This document shows, one piece after another, positions 51,042 through 59,735 of a stretch of 64,000 nucleotides of DNA. The position numbers and the translations under genes were made by a program. The notes under the pieces were generated by a model. The model was not told the DNA's origin, did no database searches, and saw nothing but the letters and a program-made list of their open reading frames with translations. The first letter of the stretch is position 1. Each line of letters starts with the position of its first letter. Location: positions 62,001-126,000 of the forward strand of contig JADJLL010000009.1 of NCBI GenBank assembly GCA_016710095.1. Direction: 5' to 3'. The stretch is from Candidatus Eiseniibacteriota bacterium (GTDB lineage: Bacteria; Eisenbacteria; RBG-16-71-46).

Positions 51042-53783
51042 ATGACTGACCGCGTATTCCCGTCGCGGACGGGCGCGACCGCGCCCAGTTTCGCTCCGGC
51101 CATCGGGCTGCGAGAAGTGCTCGAGGCTTCTCCGGACCTGGTCTTCTGCTGCGACTCCTACGGACGCTTCGTGTGGTCCTCCGCGGCGTTCGAGCTGCTC
51201 GCCGGCTACCGGTCGAGCGACCTCGTGGGTTCGGTGTTCGCCCATCTCATCCCGTCCTCCGAGCGCACCGGCGTGCTGCGTCACTTCGCGCGCCAGCTCC
51301 TGCGCGGCAGCTCGTTCAGCGAGCGCCAGCTCTCGATGCTGCGCAAGGACGGCTCGAGCGTGCGGATGAGCGTGCGCGTCCGGTTGATCCAGGGCTCGGA
51401 CTCGGAGCGCTACTTCGTGGGCATCGCGCGTGAAGCCGACTCGTGGGAGACGCCGACCCCGCGCGCGATGGTCGCGAACGCCGAGCTGCTCGCGCTGCGC
51501 CGCCGGCTCGAGGACGCGGAAGCCGATCTCGCCGTGATGCGCCAGCGTTACGTCGAGACCGAGGGCGCGCTGGCCGAAGCCCGTCAGCGCACCGCGGGTC
51601 CGGACGCCGAGCTCGAGGCGATGCGCGAGCGACTGGCGCTCACAGGCGCCGAGCACGACGTGCTGCTGCGCGAGCGTGACGACGCGCGGGCGCAGGCCCG
51701 CATGAAGAGCGAGTTCCTCGCGACCATGTCGCACGAGCTGCGCACGCCGCTCACCGGCATGCTCGGCATGGCGAGCATGCTCGCGCAGGGCCCGCTGTCG
51801 CTCGAGCAGCGCAACATGGTCGAGCTGCTGCAGCAGTCCGGGCAGTCGCTCCTCACGCTCGTCAACGACACGACCGACTACTCGCGCCTCGACGCGGGCC
51901 GCATGGCGATCGACGCGATCGACTTCGACCTCCGCCGCGCGGTGGACCAGGTCGCGCAGCTGCTCTCGCCGCTCGCGGCCGAGAAGTCGCTGCAGTTCGA
52001 GTCGCGCGTCGAAGCCCTCGTGCCTTCGCGACTGCAGGGCGATCCGGGCCGGCTGCGCCAGGTGCTGCTCAACCTGTGCGGCAACGCGGTCAAGTTCACC
52101 GAGAGCGGCGGCGTGTCGCTGTCGGTCGAACGCATGAGCGAGGACGACAGCCGCGTCACGATGCTCTTCCGCATCTCGGACACCGGCATCGGCATGACGT
52201 CCGAGCAGCAGCGCGGTCTCTTCGAACCGTTCGCGCAGGCCGATCCGTCCATCACGCGCCGCTTCGGCGGCACGGGTCTCGGGCTCGCGATCTCGCGCCG
52301 GCTCGTGGAGCTCATGGGCGGCGAGATGGGCGTCGAGAGCGAAGCGGGGCAGGGCAGCACCTTCTGGTTCCGCCTCACCCTCGAGAAGCAGGCCGCCGTT
52401 CCCGCGCAGGACCCGCAGAACGTGGACCTCACGGGCGTGCGGCTGCTGCTCGCGCATCCTTCGGCCGCGGTGCGCCGCCTCATGGCGGACGTCGCGCAGG
52501 CCTGGGGTTGCGAGACCGCGGAAGCCGAGACCGGCATGGAGGCGCTCGACGCGGTGCGCCGCGCGGCGTCCTCCGGTTCGCCGTACCACGTGGCCGTCGT
52601 CTCGATGCACCTGCCCGGGCTCGACGGTGAGGACCTCGGCCGCGCGATCCGCGCGGACCGCGAACTCGACCCGACGCTGCTCATGCTCACGACCGAGCAG
52701 GGCCGTCCGGGCGACGCGCAGCGCGTGAAGGACCTCGGCTATTCGGCCTACCTGCTCGAGCCGGTCGAGGTCGCGCAGTTCTACGACGCGCTCGCCGAAG
52801 TGACGGGCCGCTCGCACGCGGAGATGGCGCCGCAGGAGCGTCCGCTCGTGACGCGGCACTCGCTCGCCGAGAGCCGCCGCGGCCGGCTGCGCATCCTGCT
52901 CGTCGAGGACGACCTCGTGAACCAGCTCGTCACGAAGAGCGCGCTCAACCGTGTCGGTTACCACGTGGAAGTCGCGGGCAGCGGGCGCGAGGCGATCGAG
53001 CGCACGACGTCCGAGCGCTGGGACCTCATCCTCATGGACATGCAGATGCCCGGGCTCGACGGCTGCAGCGCGACGAGCGCCATCCGCGCCCGCGAACGCG
53101 GCGTGTGGCGCACGCCGATCCTCGGCCTGACGGGACACGCTTCGCACGCCGCGCACCGCGACCGCTGCATGTCGGCGGGCATGGACGACGTGTTCGGCAA
53201 GCCCGTGGACCTCGCCGAGCTGACGACCGCGGTCGAGCGCTGGACGCTCCGCGCGGAATCCCGGATCGAGGCGATCGCGGCGAACACGGTGGCGGAAGCC
53301 GGCGGCAACGCGGCGGCGTCCGTCCCGGCGCACACGGCGACGCCCGCGGCGCCCACGCTCGCGCTCGTCGAAGTGCCGGAGCACGAGCCGGTCGTGATCG
53401 ACCAGTCGGTGCCGACGCTGCCGGAAGGCCCCGCGATCGATCTCGAGCAGCTGAACCTCGCGAGCATGGGACTTCCCGCGCTGCGCACGTCGCTGCTGCA
53501 GACCTACCTCGGCGACGTGTATCCGCGCCTCACGCGGCTGCAGGAAGCGATCGACGCCGGTGACGCCGTGCGCATCGAGTTCGAAGCGCATGGGCTGAAC
53601 GGCATGTGCGCCACCATCGGCGCGACCGGTTGCACGACGCTCTTCGGCGAGATCGAGCAGCGCGCTCGCGAGGGCCGTCTCGGCGACGGGCACGAACTGC
53701 TGTCGGCCGGGCGGGCGGAAGTGGCGCGCACGGAAGTGTTCATCGAGCGCTTCGAGCGGATGGTGCTGCGCGAAGCCGCCTGA
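51042..53783 (+). CDS. Hybrid sensor histidine kinase: PAS - coiled coil - HisKA - HATPase - REC - REC - HPt
   Basis: 913 residues, no membrane helices, so a soluble sensor. PAS domain about 24-140 (REVLEASPDLVFCCDSYGRFVWSSAAFELLAGY). A coiled coil runs 145-220. The phospho-His is in EFLATMSHELRTPLTGML (about 230). The ATPase boxes are LLNLCGNAVKFTESGG, DTGIGM and GGTGLGLAISRRLVELMGG. The first receiver has lost its phospho-Asp (VVSMHLPGLDG, Ser in place). The second is intact (DLILMDMQMPGLDG, Asp about 664; FGKP). A C-terminal HPt carries EAHGLNGMCATIGA (His about 848). Phosphate thus flows as in BarA/ArcB-type relays. The output regulator is not adjacent. Confidence 0.93.
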   Translation: MTDRVFPSRTGATAPSFAPAIGLREVLEASPDLVFCCDSYGRFVWSSAAFELLAGYRSSDLVGSVFAHLIPSSERTGVLRHFARQLLRGSSFSERQLSMLRKDGSSVRMSVRVRLIQGSDSERYFVGIAREADSWETPTPRAMVANAELLALRRRLEDAEADLAVMRQRYVETEGALAEARQRTAGPDAELEAMRERLALTGAEHDVLLRERDDARAQARMKSEFLATMSHELRTPLTGMLGMASMLAQGPLSLEQRNMVELLQQSGQSLLTLVNDTTDYSRLDAGRMAIDAIDFDLRRAVDQVAQLLSPLAAEKSLQFESRVEALVPSRLQGDPGRLRQVLLNLCGNAVKFTESGGVSLSVERMSEDDSRVTMLFRISDTGIGMTSEQQRGLFEPFAQADPSITRRFGGTGLGLAISRRLVELMGGEMGVESEAGQGSTFWFRLTLEKQAAVPAQDPQNVDLTGVRLLLAHPSAAVRRLMADVAQAWGCETAEAETGMEALDAVRRAASSGSPYHVAVVSMHLPGLDGEDLGRAIRADRELDPTLLMLTTEQGRPGDAQRVKDLGYSAYLLEPVEVAQFYDALAEVTGRSHAEMAPQERPLVTRHSLAESRRGRLRILLVEDDLVNQLVTKSALNRVGYHVEVAGSGREAIERTTSERWDLILMDMQMPGLDGCSATSAIRARERGVWRTPILGLTGHASHAAHRDRCMSAGMDDVFGKPVDLAELTTAVERWTLRAESRIEAIAANTVAEAGGNAAASVPAHTATPAAPTLALVEVPEHEPVVIDQSVPTLPEGPAIDLEQLNLASMGLPALRTSLLQTYLGDVYPRLTRLQEAIDAGDAVRIEFEAHGLNGMCATIGATGCTTLFGEIEQRAREGRLGDGHELLSAGRAEVARTEVFIERFERMVLREAA

Positions 53784-53832
53784 GAAGCCCAAAGCAACGC
53801 GCGGCCGCGCACGCACGCGGCCGCAAACCACG

Positions 53833-53870
53833 CGAGCGCCCGTTCGACCGGGGCGCTCGTCGTGTTTCTT
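53833..53870 (+). terminator. Terminator after the kinase gene
   Basis: A 9-bp stem (53,833-53,841 with 53,851-53,859), then TCGTGTTTCTT. A second palindrome (GCGGCCGCG) lies at 53,802-53,826. Confidence 0.65.
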
Positions 53871-53918
53871 GCCGGCGGCCGCGCCGCCGGCGGGACCGGC
53901 TCGCTCGCGTGCCGCGGG

Positions 53919-53927
53919 TGCTAGAGT
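53919..53927 (+). promoter_or_regulatory. Extended -10 with near-leaderless spacing (MFS gene)
   Basis: TGCTAGAGT: TG, C, then TAGAGT (53,922-53,927); the ATG follows nine bases later. The layout is the same as at the cysteine leader. Confidence 0.6.
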
Positions 53928-53936
53928 GCGCCGCTC

Positions 53937-55110
53937 ATGCGCTCCCACATCACGCCACGGCTCGCGGTGCTGTCGCTCGCGCACTTCACGATCGACTCGT
54001 ACTCGAGCTTCTACATTCCGCTGCTGCCGCTGCTCGTCCATCGCCTCGGCCTCAACTACACGATGGTCGGCAGCCTCGTCGCGCTCGGCTCGATGTCCTC
54101 GTCGTTCTCGCAGCCGTTGTTCGGGCTGCTGTCCGACCGGTTGTCGCGGCCGTGGTTCGTGGCGGCGGGTCCGCTCGTCGCGGCCGTGTTCCTCTCGAGC
54201 ATCGGCGCGGCTCCGACGTACGCGGCGCTCGTCGCGCTGCTCGTCGCCGGCGGCATCGGCGTCGCGGCGTTCCATCCGCAGACCGCTTCGCTCGCGGGCA
54301 CGAGCACGGCGTCGCGCGGCATGGCGATGTCCTTCTGGGTGACCGGTGGCACGCTCGGCTGGGCGCTCGGCCCGATGTTCGCGACGCAGACCGCGCGCGT
54401 GTTCGGCCTCGAGCGCACGTGGATCGCGGCCGCGCCCGGCATCGTGCTCTCGCTCGCGCTCTTCCTCTGGCTGCGGCGCGTCCCGGCGATCCCGCACGCG
54501 GCGCGGCAACAGGCGAAGCTCTCCGAACTCGCGCCCGTCGCGCGTCCGCTCGGCATGCTCTACCTGACCGTGGTCACGCGTTCCGCCGTCTCGTCCGGGT
54601 TCGCGACCTTCCTGCCGCTGTACGTGCACGAGAAGGGCTGGTCGGTCGAGGCCGGCGGCCTGCTCACGACGATCTACCTCACGTGCGGCGCGCTCGGCGG
54701 ATTCGCGGGCGGCGCGATCGCGGACCGGATCGGCGGGCATCGCGTCGTGCGCATGTCGTTCCTGGATCGCCGCGCCGTTCTTCGTCGCCTTCTTCCTGCT
54801 GCCGCTCACGCCCGCGCTCGTGTGCCTCGTCGCGGGCTACGCGTTCCTGCAGGCGTCACTGCCGGTCAACGTCGTGCTCGGCCAGGAACTGTCGCCGCGG
54901 CACGCCTCGACGATCTCGAGCCTGCTCATGGGCGCGGCGTGGGGCGTCGGCGCACTGCTCGTCGGCCCGATCGGCGCGCTCGCCGACCACTCGGGGCTGC
55001 GCGTCGCGCTCATGGCGCTCTCGAGCCTCATCGCGGTGGGGGCGCTCTGCGCCCGCGGCATCGAGCCGTCGAGGCGCGGACGGGTGACGACCGAGTCCGC
55101 GAACGCCTGA
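53937..55110 (+). CDS. MFS transporter, fosmidomycin-resistance (Fsr)-like (one frameshift)
   Basis: About 390 residues after repair, twelve membrane segments. The start (LAVLSLAHFTIDSYSSFYIPLLPLLVHRLGLNYTMVGSLVALGSMSSSFSQPLFG) is typical of the Fsr/YnfM-like exporters, with GLLSDRLSRPW as the MFS loop 2-3 motif and GIGVAAFHPQTASLAG in the middle. The frame breaks near 54,765; removing one G of the doublet restores RMSFLIAAPFFVAFFLLP. No Shine-Dalgarno is seen, which fits the near-leaderless promoter. The substrate is unknown; efflux of a small molecule is expected. Confidence 0.88.
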
Positions 55111-55126
55111 CGCGTCCGCGCGCGGT

Positions 55127-57088
55127 TCAGCTGCGCGCGAACTCCTCGAGCACGGGCTCCGGCGCGGGCGCGGACGCGACCCAGCGTTCCGCCCAGCACT
55201 GCAGCGAGAGCAGCGTCCACAGCGTGCGGCCGCGGTCCTCGCGGCCCTCGAGATGCTCGCGCACGACCTGCTGCACCGCGCGTGCGTCGAGCACTCCGGC
55301 GCGTTCGATGCGCGCGGTCGAAAGCTCATCGAGCACGATGCCGCGCAGCGGACCGCGCGCCCACGCCGAGAACGGCGGCGAGAAGCCCTGCTTGCGGCGG
55401 GCGAGGAGGTCCGCGGGGAGCAGCGCTTTCGCGGCCTGCTTGAGCGCCCACTTGCCGCTCGTGCCGCGCAGCTTCGCGTCGTCGGGCAGCGCGAGCGCGA
55501 ACTCGATCAGCGAGCCGCGCAGGAACGGCGCGCGCGACTCGACGCCGTGCGCCATCGTGCAGCGGTCCACCTTCGTGAGCAGGTCGCCGGACAGGTAGGT
55601 CTCGAAGTCGAGCAACTGGTACGCGGTGATGCCCGCGCGCCCGCCCGGCTGCAGGATCTGCATGTCGCCGAGCACGCTCTCGAGGTGACGCACGTGGGCG
55701 AGCGGCGCCGACGCGCTCGCGGCCGCGCGCAGCTCGGGCGAGAGCAGCGCCATCGCCTCTTCCGCGCGCGCGGTGCCGAACCACGCGAGGTGGCGTTCGA
55801 ACGGCGACAGCCCGCGCACGCCGAGGAACCGCTCGAGCAGGTGCGCGATCGTGACGTGGTGATGCTTCGGGCGGAAGCGCCGCGCGAGCGCGACGATCGC
55901 CGCCGCGATCGGGCCCGGCACGTGGTTCGCGAAACCCGCGTGACGGTGGCCGAGGTAGGTGGGGTAGCCGCCGAACAGTTCGTCGCCGCCCTCGCCGGTC
56001 AGCACGACCGGCACGTGCGCCGACGCGAATCGCGCGAGCGCCCAGGTGGGCAGCACGCTCGGATCGCCGAGCGGCTGGTCCATGCCGACGGCCCAGGTCT
56101 GCAGCGCTTCTTCGCCCTCGCGATCGGTCATCACGAGTTCGTGGTGCTCCGCGCCGATCGACTCGGCGACGCGGCGCGCGTACGCCGACTCGTCGTAGCC
56201 GCGGTGCGCGATGCGCATGCTGAAGGTGGGGAAGGCGTGCTTGAGGTGCCGCGCCGCGAGCGTCGCGACGAGTCCCGAGTCCACGCCGCCCGACAGGAAG
56301 ACGCCGAACGGCACTTCGCCCGGCACGCGCGAGGCGACCGCCTGCGCGAGCGCGCTTTCGGCGAGCGCCGGCGTGGCCTCGACCGGATGGCGCACGTCGC
56401 TCGCGAGCAGCGCGTCCCACGGACGCCACCAGCGGCGTGTGCGCAGCGCGCCGTCGCGCCACGTGAGCGTGTGCGCGGGCGGCAGCTGCCTGAGTTCGGC
56501 GAACGCCGAGTCGGCGCCCGCGAAGTAGCCGTGCACGAGGTAGCGCGAGATCGCGTCGGCCGACGGACGGCGCGAGACCCACGGCAGCGCCGCGAGCGCG
56601 CCGGGTTCGGACGCGAACGCGAAGCGGCCACCGGCGGTCGTGTAGAAGAGCGGCTTCTCGCCCGCGCGATCGCGCGCGAGCGTCAGCGTGCGCGTGGCGC
56701 GGTCCCACAACGCGACGGCGAACATGCCGTCGAGCGTCTCGGGGAACAGGTCGCCGCGCTCTTCGTAGAGGTGCGGCAGCAGCGCGGTGTCGGGGCCTTC
56801 CGGCACGTCGTGCCCGCGCGAACGCAGCTCGCGCAGCAGCACGTCGTGGTTGTAGATCTCGCCGTTCGCGACGCCGACGACGTCGCCGGTCTCGCTCTCG
56901 AGCGTGCGCGCGGGCTGGTTCGGCGCGACGATCGCGAGCCGCGCGATGCCGATCGCGATGCTCTCGCCGCCCCACAGCGCTTCGCCGGAGGGACCGCGAT
57001 GCCGCATCCGGCGCACCATGGCGCGGACGAAGTCGAGACGTTCGGGAGCGGAGAGGTCCGGCGCGATCAGGCCGGCGATGCCACACAT
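55127..57088 (-). CDS. asnB: Glutamine-hydrolysing asparagine synthase
   Basis: 653 residues. Cys2 of MCGIAGLIAP is the glutaminase nucleophile, followed by MVRRMRHRGP and GEIYNHDVLLRELRSRGH. The synthetase half has the ATP loop FGVFLSGGVDSGLVATLAARH and VVLTGEGGDELFGGYPTYLG. TYLSGDLLTKVDRCTMAHGVESRAPFL is also diagnostic. The length is that of the AsnB-like amidotransferases often found in exopolysaccharide or lipopolysaccharide clusters. It follows an ArnT-type glycosyltransferase by 19 bases, so a role in modifying a surface sugar (amide group) is possible besides asparagine supply. Confidence 0.95.
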   Translation of the reverse strand: MCGIAGLIAPDLSAPERLDFVRAMVRRMRHRGPSGEALWGGESIAIGIARLAIVAPNQPARTLESETGDVVGVANGEIYNHDVLLRELRSRGHDVPEGPDTALLPHLYEERGDLFPETLDGMFAVALWDRATRTLTLARDRAGEKPLFYTTAGGRFAFASEPGALAALPWVSRRPSADAISRYLVHGYFAGADSAFAELRQLPPAHTLTWRDGALRTRRWWRPWDALLASDVRHPVEATPALAESALAQAVASRVPGEVPFGVFLSGGVDSGLVATLAARHLKHAFPTFSMRIAHRGYDESAYARRVAESIGAEHHELVMTDREGEEALQTWAVGMDQPLGDPSVLPTWALARFASAHVPVVLTGEGGDELFGGYPTYLGHRHAGFANHVPGPIAAAIVALARRFRPKHHHVTIAHLLERFLGVRGLSPFERHLAWFGTARAEEAMALLSPELRAAASASAPLAHVRHLESVLGDMQILQPGGRAGITAYQLLDFETYLSGDLLTKVDRCTMAHGVESRAPFLRGSLIEFALALPDDAKLRGTSGKWALKQAAKALLPADLLARRKQGFSPPFSAWARGPLRGIVLDELSTARIERAGVLDARAVQQVVREHLEGREDRGRTLWTLLSLQCWAERWVASAPAPEPVLEEFARS

Positions 57089-57107
57089 GAGTTGTCGGAT
57101 GCTCCCG

Positions 57108-58541
57108 TCAGCGTTCGGTCGCGCTCTCACGGCGCCAGGCCGTGAAGCGCGGTCCTTCGTGAATGCGAGTCCAGCCGGCGCCGGGCGCGGGGCCCGGGCG
57201 GTGATGCGACTGGACGATGACGTCGGCCGGCAGCGAATCGGTCTCCGCTCGCAGCGTCCACAACCCGCGCGCGCGCAACGACTCGCGGTACCGCACGACG
57301 TACGTGCTCGTGATCTCGTGGCCGAGGTCGGAGAGCACGGGATTCGAGCGGCCCAGCAGGAAATCGGTGCCGGGACTATAGCAGCGCTCGTAAACGACTG
57401 TCCCGCCTCCGGAGGCCCGAATGGCGCGGGCGAGGGCCGCGCCGGACTGCGACTCGGCATATCGCAACACGAAGGGGCTCGCGGCCACCACGGCGAGGGG
57501 GATCGCACCCAGTGCGAGCGCCGTCACGAGGGGGCGCGGGCGGCGGCCGGCCGCTCTCCAGGCGCTCGCGGCGACCCAGGCGAGCGCGGGGATCGCGGGC
57601 AACAGGTAGGTGACGAGCTTGCTGCGCGACACGCTGAAGAACACGGCCGCGAACAGCACGAAGCCGAGCGCGACGCGCGCGCCGGTCGAGCGCGGCAGCT
57701 TCCACGGCGTGCCGAGCGACCACGGCAGCGCGCCACCCGCGAGCACCGCGGGCACGAACCACCACGGCTGCTCGCGCTTGAACGAGCCCGACGTCATGCG
57801 CTCGAGCGACTCCTCGAGGAACGCGTAGCGCGCGTACTCGGGATGGCGGCGCAGCGCGAACGCGAACCATCCGCCCGCGACGCCGAACACGATCACCCAT
57901 CCCGGCCACCAGGCGAGCCAGCGCAACGGCGCGCGGCTGCGCATGACGAGCGCGGCGGCCACGCTGCCGCCCAGCGCCCACGCCAGCATCACGGGCCCCT
58001 TCACGAGCACGCCGAGCGCGACGGCGGCGAACATCCACGCGCGCCGGCGCGACGAGACTCCGCGCTCGCATTCGACCGCGAGCAGCGTCCAGACGGCGGT
58101 CACGCACGCGGCGAGCGGCATGTCGAAGATCACGTAGGCCGCGAGCACCGCGAACAGCGGCGCGCACGCGGTGAGCGCCACGGTGAGCGTCGCGTGCGCG
58201 TCGTCCTCGAGCCGGCGCGAAGCGCGCGCGAGGAGCAGCAGCGCCGCGAGCGCGGCGAGCATCGCGGGCAACCGTGCGGCGAGCGGCGTGGGGCCGAGCA
58301 CGCGGATGCACGCGGCCGCCGCCGCGAAGAGCGCGGGCGGCTTGTCGAGATACGGCAGCCCCGCGAGATGGGGAATCACGACGTCGCCGTTCACCGCCAT
58401 CTCCCGGGCGACTTCCGCGTTGCGCCCCTCGTCGGGGTCGATCAGCGGGAAGGCGAGGGCGAGGTAGAGCGAGAAGGCGAACGAGGCGGCGAGGATCATG
58501 AGCAACGGGCGCGGCAAGCCGCGCGAAGGCAGGGTATTCAC
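57108..58541 (-). CDS. ArnT-like membrane glycosyltransferase (GT83 family)
   Basis: 477 residues with about eleven membrane segments. GT83 enzymes move a sugar from an undecaprenyl-phosphate carrier to lipid A or another periplasmic acceptor. The N-terminal catalytic loop is clear: LALAFPLIDPDEGRNAEVAREMAVNGDVVIPHLAGLPYLDKPPALF (Asp-Glu and the KPP motif). Later loops include FLEESLERMTSGSFKREQPWWFV. A small C-terminal soluble part follows. The GTG at 58,541 is chosen since it directly precedes the first membrane part and follows an extended -10 with a spacing like that of two other genes; no ribosome site is visible. It leads into asnB. Confidence 0.9.
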   Translation of the reverse strand: MNTLPSRGLPRPLLMILAASFAFSLYLALAFPLIDPDEGRNAEVAREMAVNGDVVIPHLAGLPYLDKPPALFAAAAACIRVLGPTPLAARLPAMLAALAALLLLARASRRLEDDAHATLTVALTACAPLFAVLAAYVIFDMPLAACVTAVWTLLAVECERGVSSRRRAWMFAAVALGVLVKGPVMLAWALGGSVAAALVMRSRAPLRWLAWWPGWVIVFGVAGGWFAFALRRHPEYARYAFLEESLERMTSGSFKREQPWWFVPAVLAGGALPWSLGTPWKLPRSTGARVALGFVLFAAVFFSVSRSKLVTYLLPAIPALAWVAASAWRAAGRRPRPLVTALALGAIPLAVVAASPFVLRYAESQSGAALARAIRASGGGTVVYERCYSPGTDFLLGRSNPVLSDLGHEITSTYVVRYRESLRARGLWTLRAETDSLPADVIVQSHHRPGPAPGAGWTRIHEGPRFTAWRRESATER

Positions 58542-58548
58542 GCGCGGA

Positions 58549-58557
58549 AAGCTAGCA
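58549..58557 (-). promoter_or_regulatory. Extended -10 with near-leaderless spacing (GT83 gene)
   Basis: On the minus strand TGCTAGCTT (hexamer TAGCTT, 58,554-58,549) is followed after seven bases by the GTG start. The 58,542-58,835 gap shows no other feature. Confidence 0.5.
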
Positions 58558-58835
58558 CGGGCGGCGCCCGCCGCGCCGCCCTGCGGGCCCCGGGCGCGGC
58601 CCCGCCGCCGCACGCTCGCCGCGCCCCCGGACGGCGCGACCTCCGGCGTACAAGCCCGTGCAGCGACACGTGACTTCCGCCGATGACGGGCGGACAGGAT
58701 CCCGGCCGCAGGCCCCTTCGGGGTTGCGCGCCGTGGGGCGCTGCCGTTTCATGCGCCGGGAATCGAGGGGCGAACCGGCCCCGCACGACGACGGACCGTC
58801 GGACGCGTTCGCGCGTCCCATCGAAGGGAGTGGCG

Positions 58836-59732
58836 ATGGAACTCGGATTTCTCGGCCTCGGCCGCATGGGATTCAACATGACGCTGCGCCTCCTGCGCGG
58901 CGGGCACCGTGTGGTGGCCTGGAACCGGAGTCCGGACAAGGTGCAGGAAGCGGTCGCGCAGGGCGCCGTCGGCGCCGCGTCGGTCGCCGAGGTCGTGGGC
59001 GCGCTCGCCGCGCCGCGCGTGCTGTGGATCATGCTGCCGGCCGGCAAGGCGACGGACGACATGATCGACCAGCTCGTGCCGCTGCTCTCGAAGGGCGATC
59101 TCATCGTGGACGGCGGCAACACGAACTTCCACGACGACAAGCGCCGCGCCGCCGCGCTCGCGACGCACGGCATCGGCTACGCCGACGTCGGCACGTCGGG
59201 CGGCGTGTGGGGGCTGCAGAACGGCTACTGCATGATGGCCGGCGGAGCGCCGAACGACATCGCGCGGCTCACGCCCGCGCTCGACACGCTCGGTCCGCCG
59301 GACGGCTGGTTGCACACGGGCGCCGTGGGCTCGGGGCACTTCTCGAAGATGATCCACAACGGCATCGAGTACGGCATGATGCAGGCGTACGCCGAGGGCT
59401 TCGAGATCCTGCAGGCGAGCGAGTACGACTACGACCTCGCGAAGCTTTCGCACCTCTGGAACCAGGGCAGCGTGGTGCGCTCGTGGCTGCTCGAACTGGC
59501 CGAGCTCGCGTTCAAGCAGGACCCGAAGCTCGAGAAGATCCGCGGCTTCGTCGAGGACTCGGGCGAAGGGCGCTGGACGGTGCTCGAGGCGATCGACAAG
59601 AACATCCCGGCCGAAGTGCTCACGCTGTCGCTCATGCGCCGCTTCCGTTCGCGCCAGGAAGACACCTTCACCGACCGCGTGCTGGCCGCGCTCCGCAACC
59701 AGTTCGGCGGTCACGCGGTGAAGGAGAAGTAG
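58836..59732 (+). CDS. gnd: 6-phosphogluconate dehydrogenase, decarboxylating (short type)
   Basis: 298 residues, the short Gnd/YqeC-like form. It oxidises 6-phosphogluconate to ribulose-5-phosphate. The dinucleotide site is MELGFLGLGRMGFNMTLRLLRGGH. Substrate-binding motifs are LIVDGGNTNFHDDKRRAAAL, ADVGTSGGVWGLQNGYCMMAGG, and the catalytic Lys in HFSKMIHNGIEYGMMQAYAEGFEIL. The Asn-Arg after the second strand (VVAWNRSP) may favour NADP+ but short forms are often NAD+-linked. AAGGGAG lies before the ATG. It heads the gnd-zwf-pgl operon, three bases from zwf. Confidence 0.95.
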   Translation: MELGFLGLGRMGFNMTLRLLRGGHRVVAWNRSPDKVQEAVAQGAVGAASVAEVVGALAAPRVLWIMLPAGKATDDMIDQLVPLLSKGDLIVDGGNTNFHDDKRRAAALATHGIGYADVGTSGGVWGLQNGYCMMAGGAPNDIARLTPALDTLGPPDGWLHTGAVGSGHFSKMIHNGIEYGMMQAYAEGFEILQASEYDYDLAKLSHLWNQGSVVRSWLLELAELAFKQDPKLEKIRGFVEDSGEGRWTVLEAIDKNIPAEVLTLSLMRRFRSRQEDTFTDRVLAALRNQFGGHAVKEK

Positions 59733-59735
59733 GCG

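Noticed and set aside
53802..53891. GC-rich palindromes as an attachment site or transposon end
   Set aside because: They are best explained as terminator hairpins; no integrase or target duplication is near.
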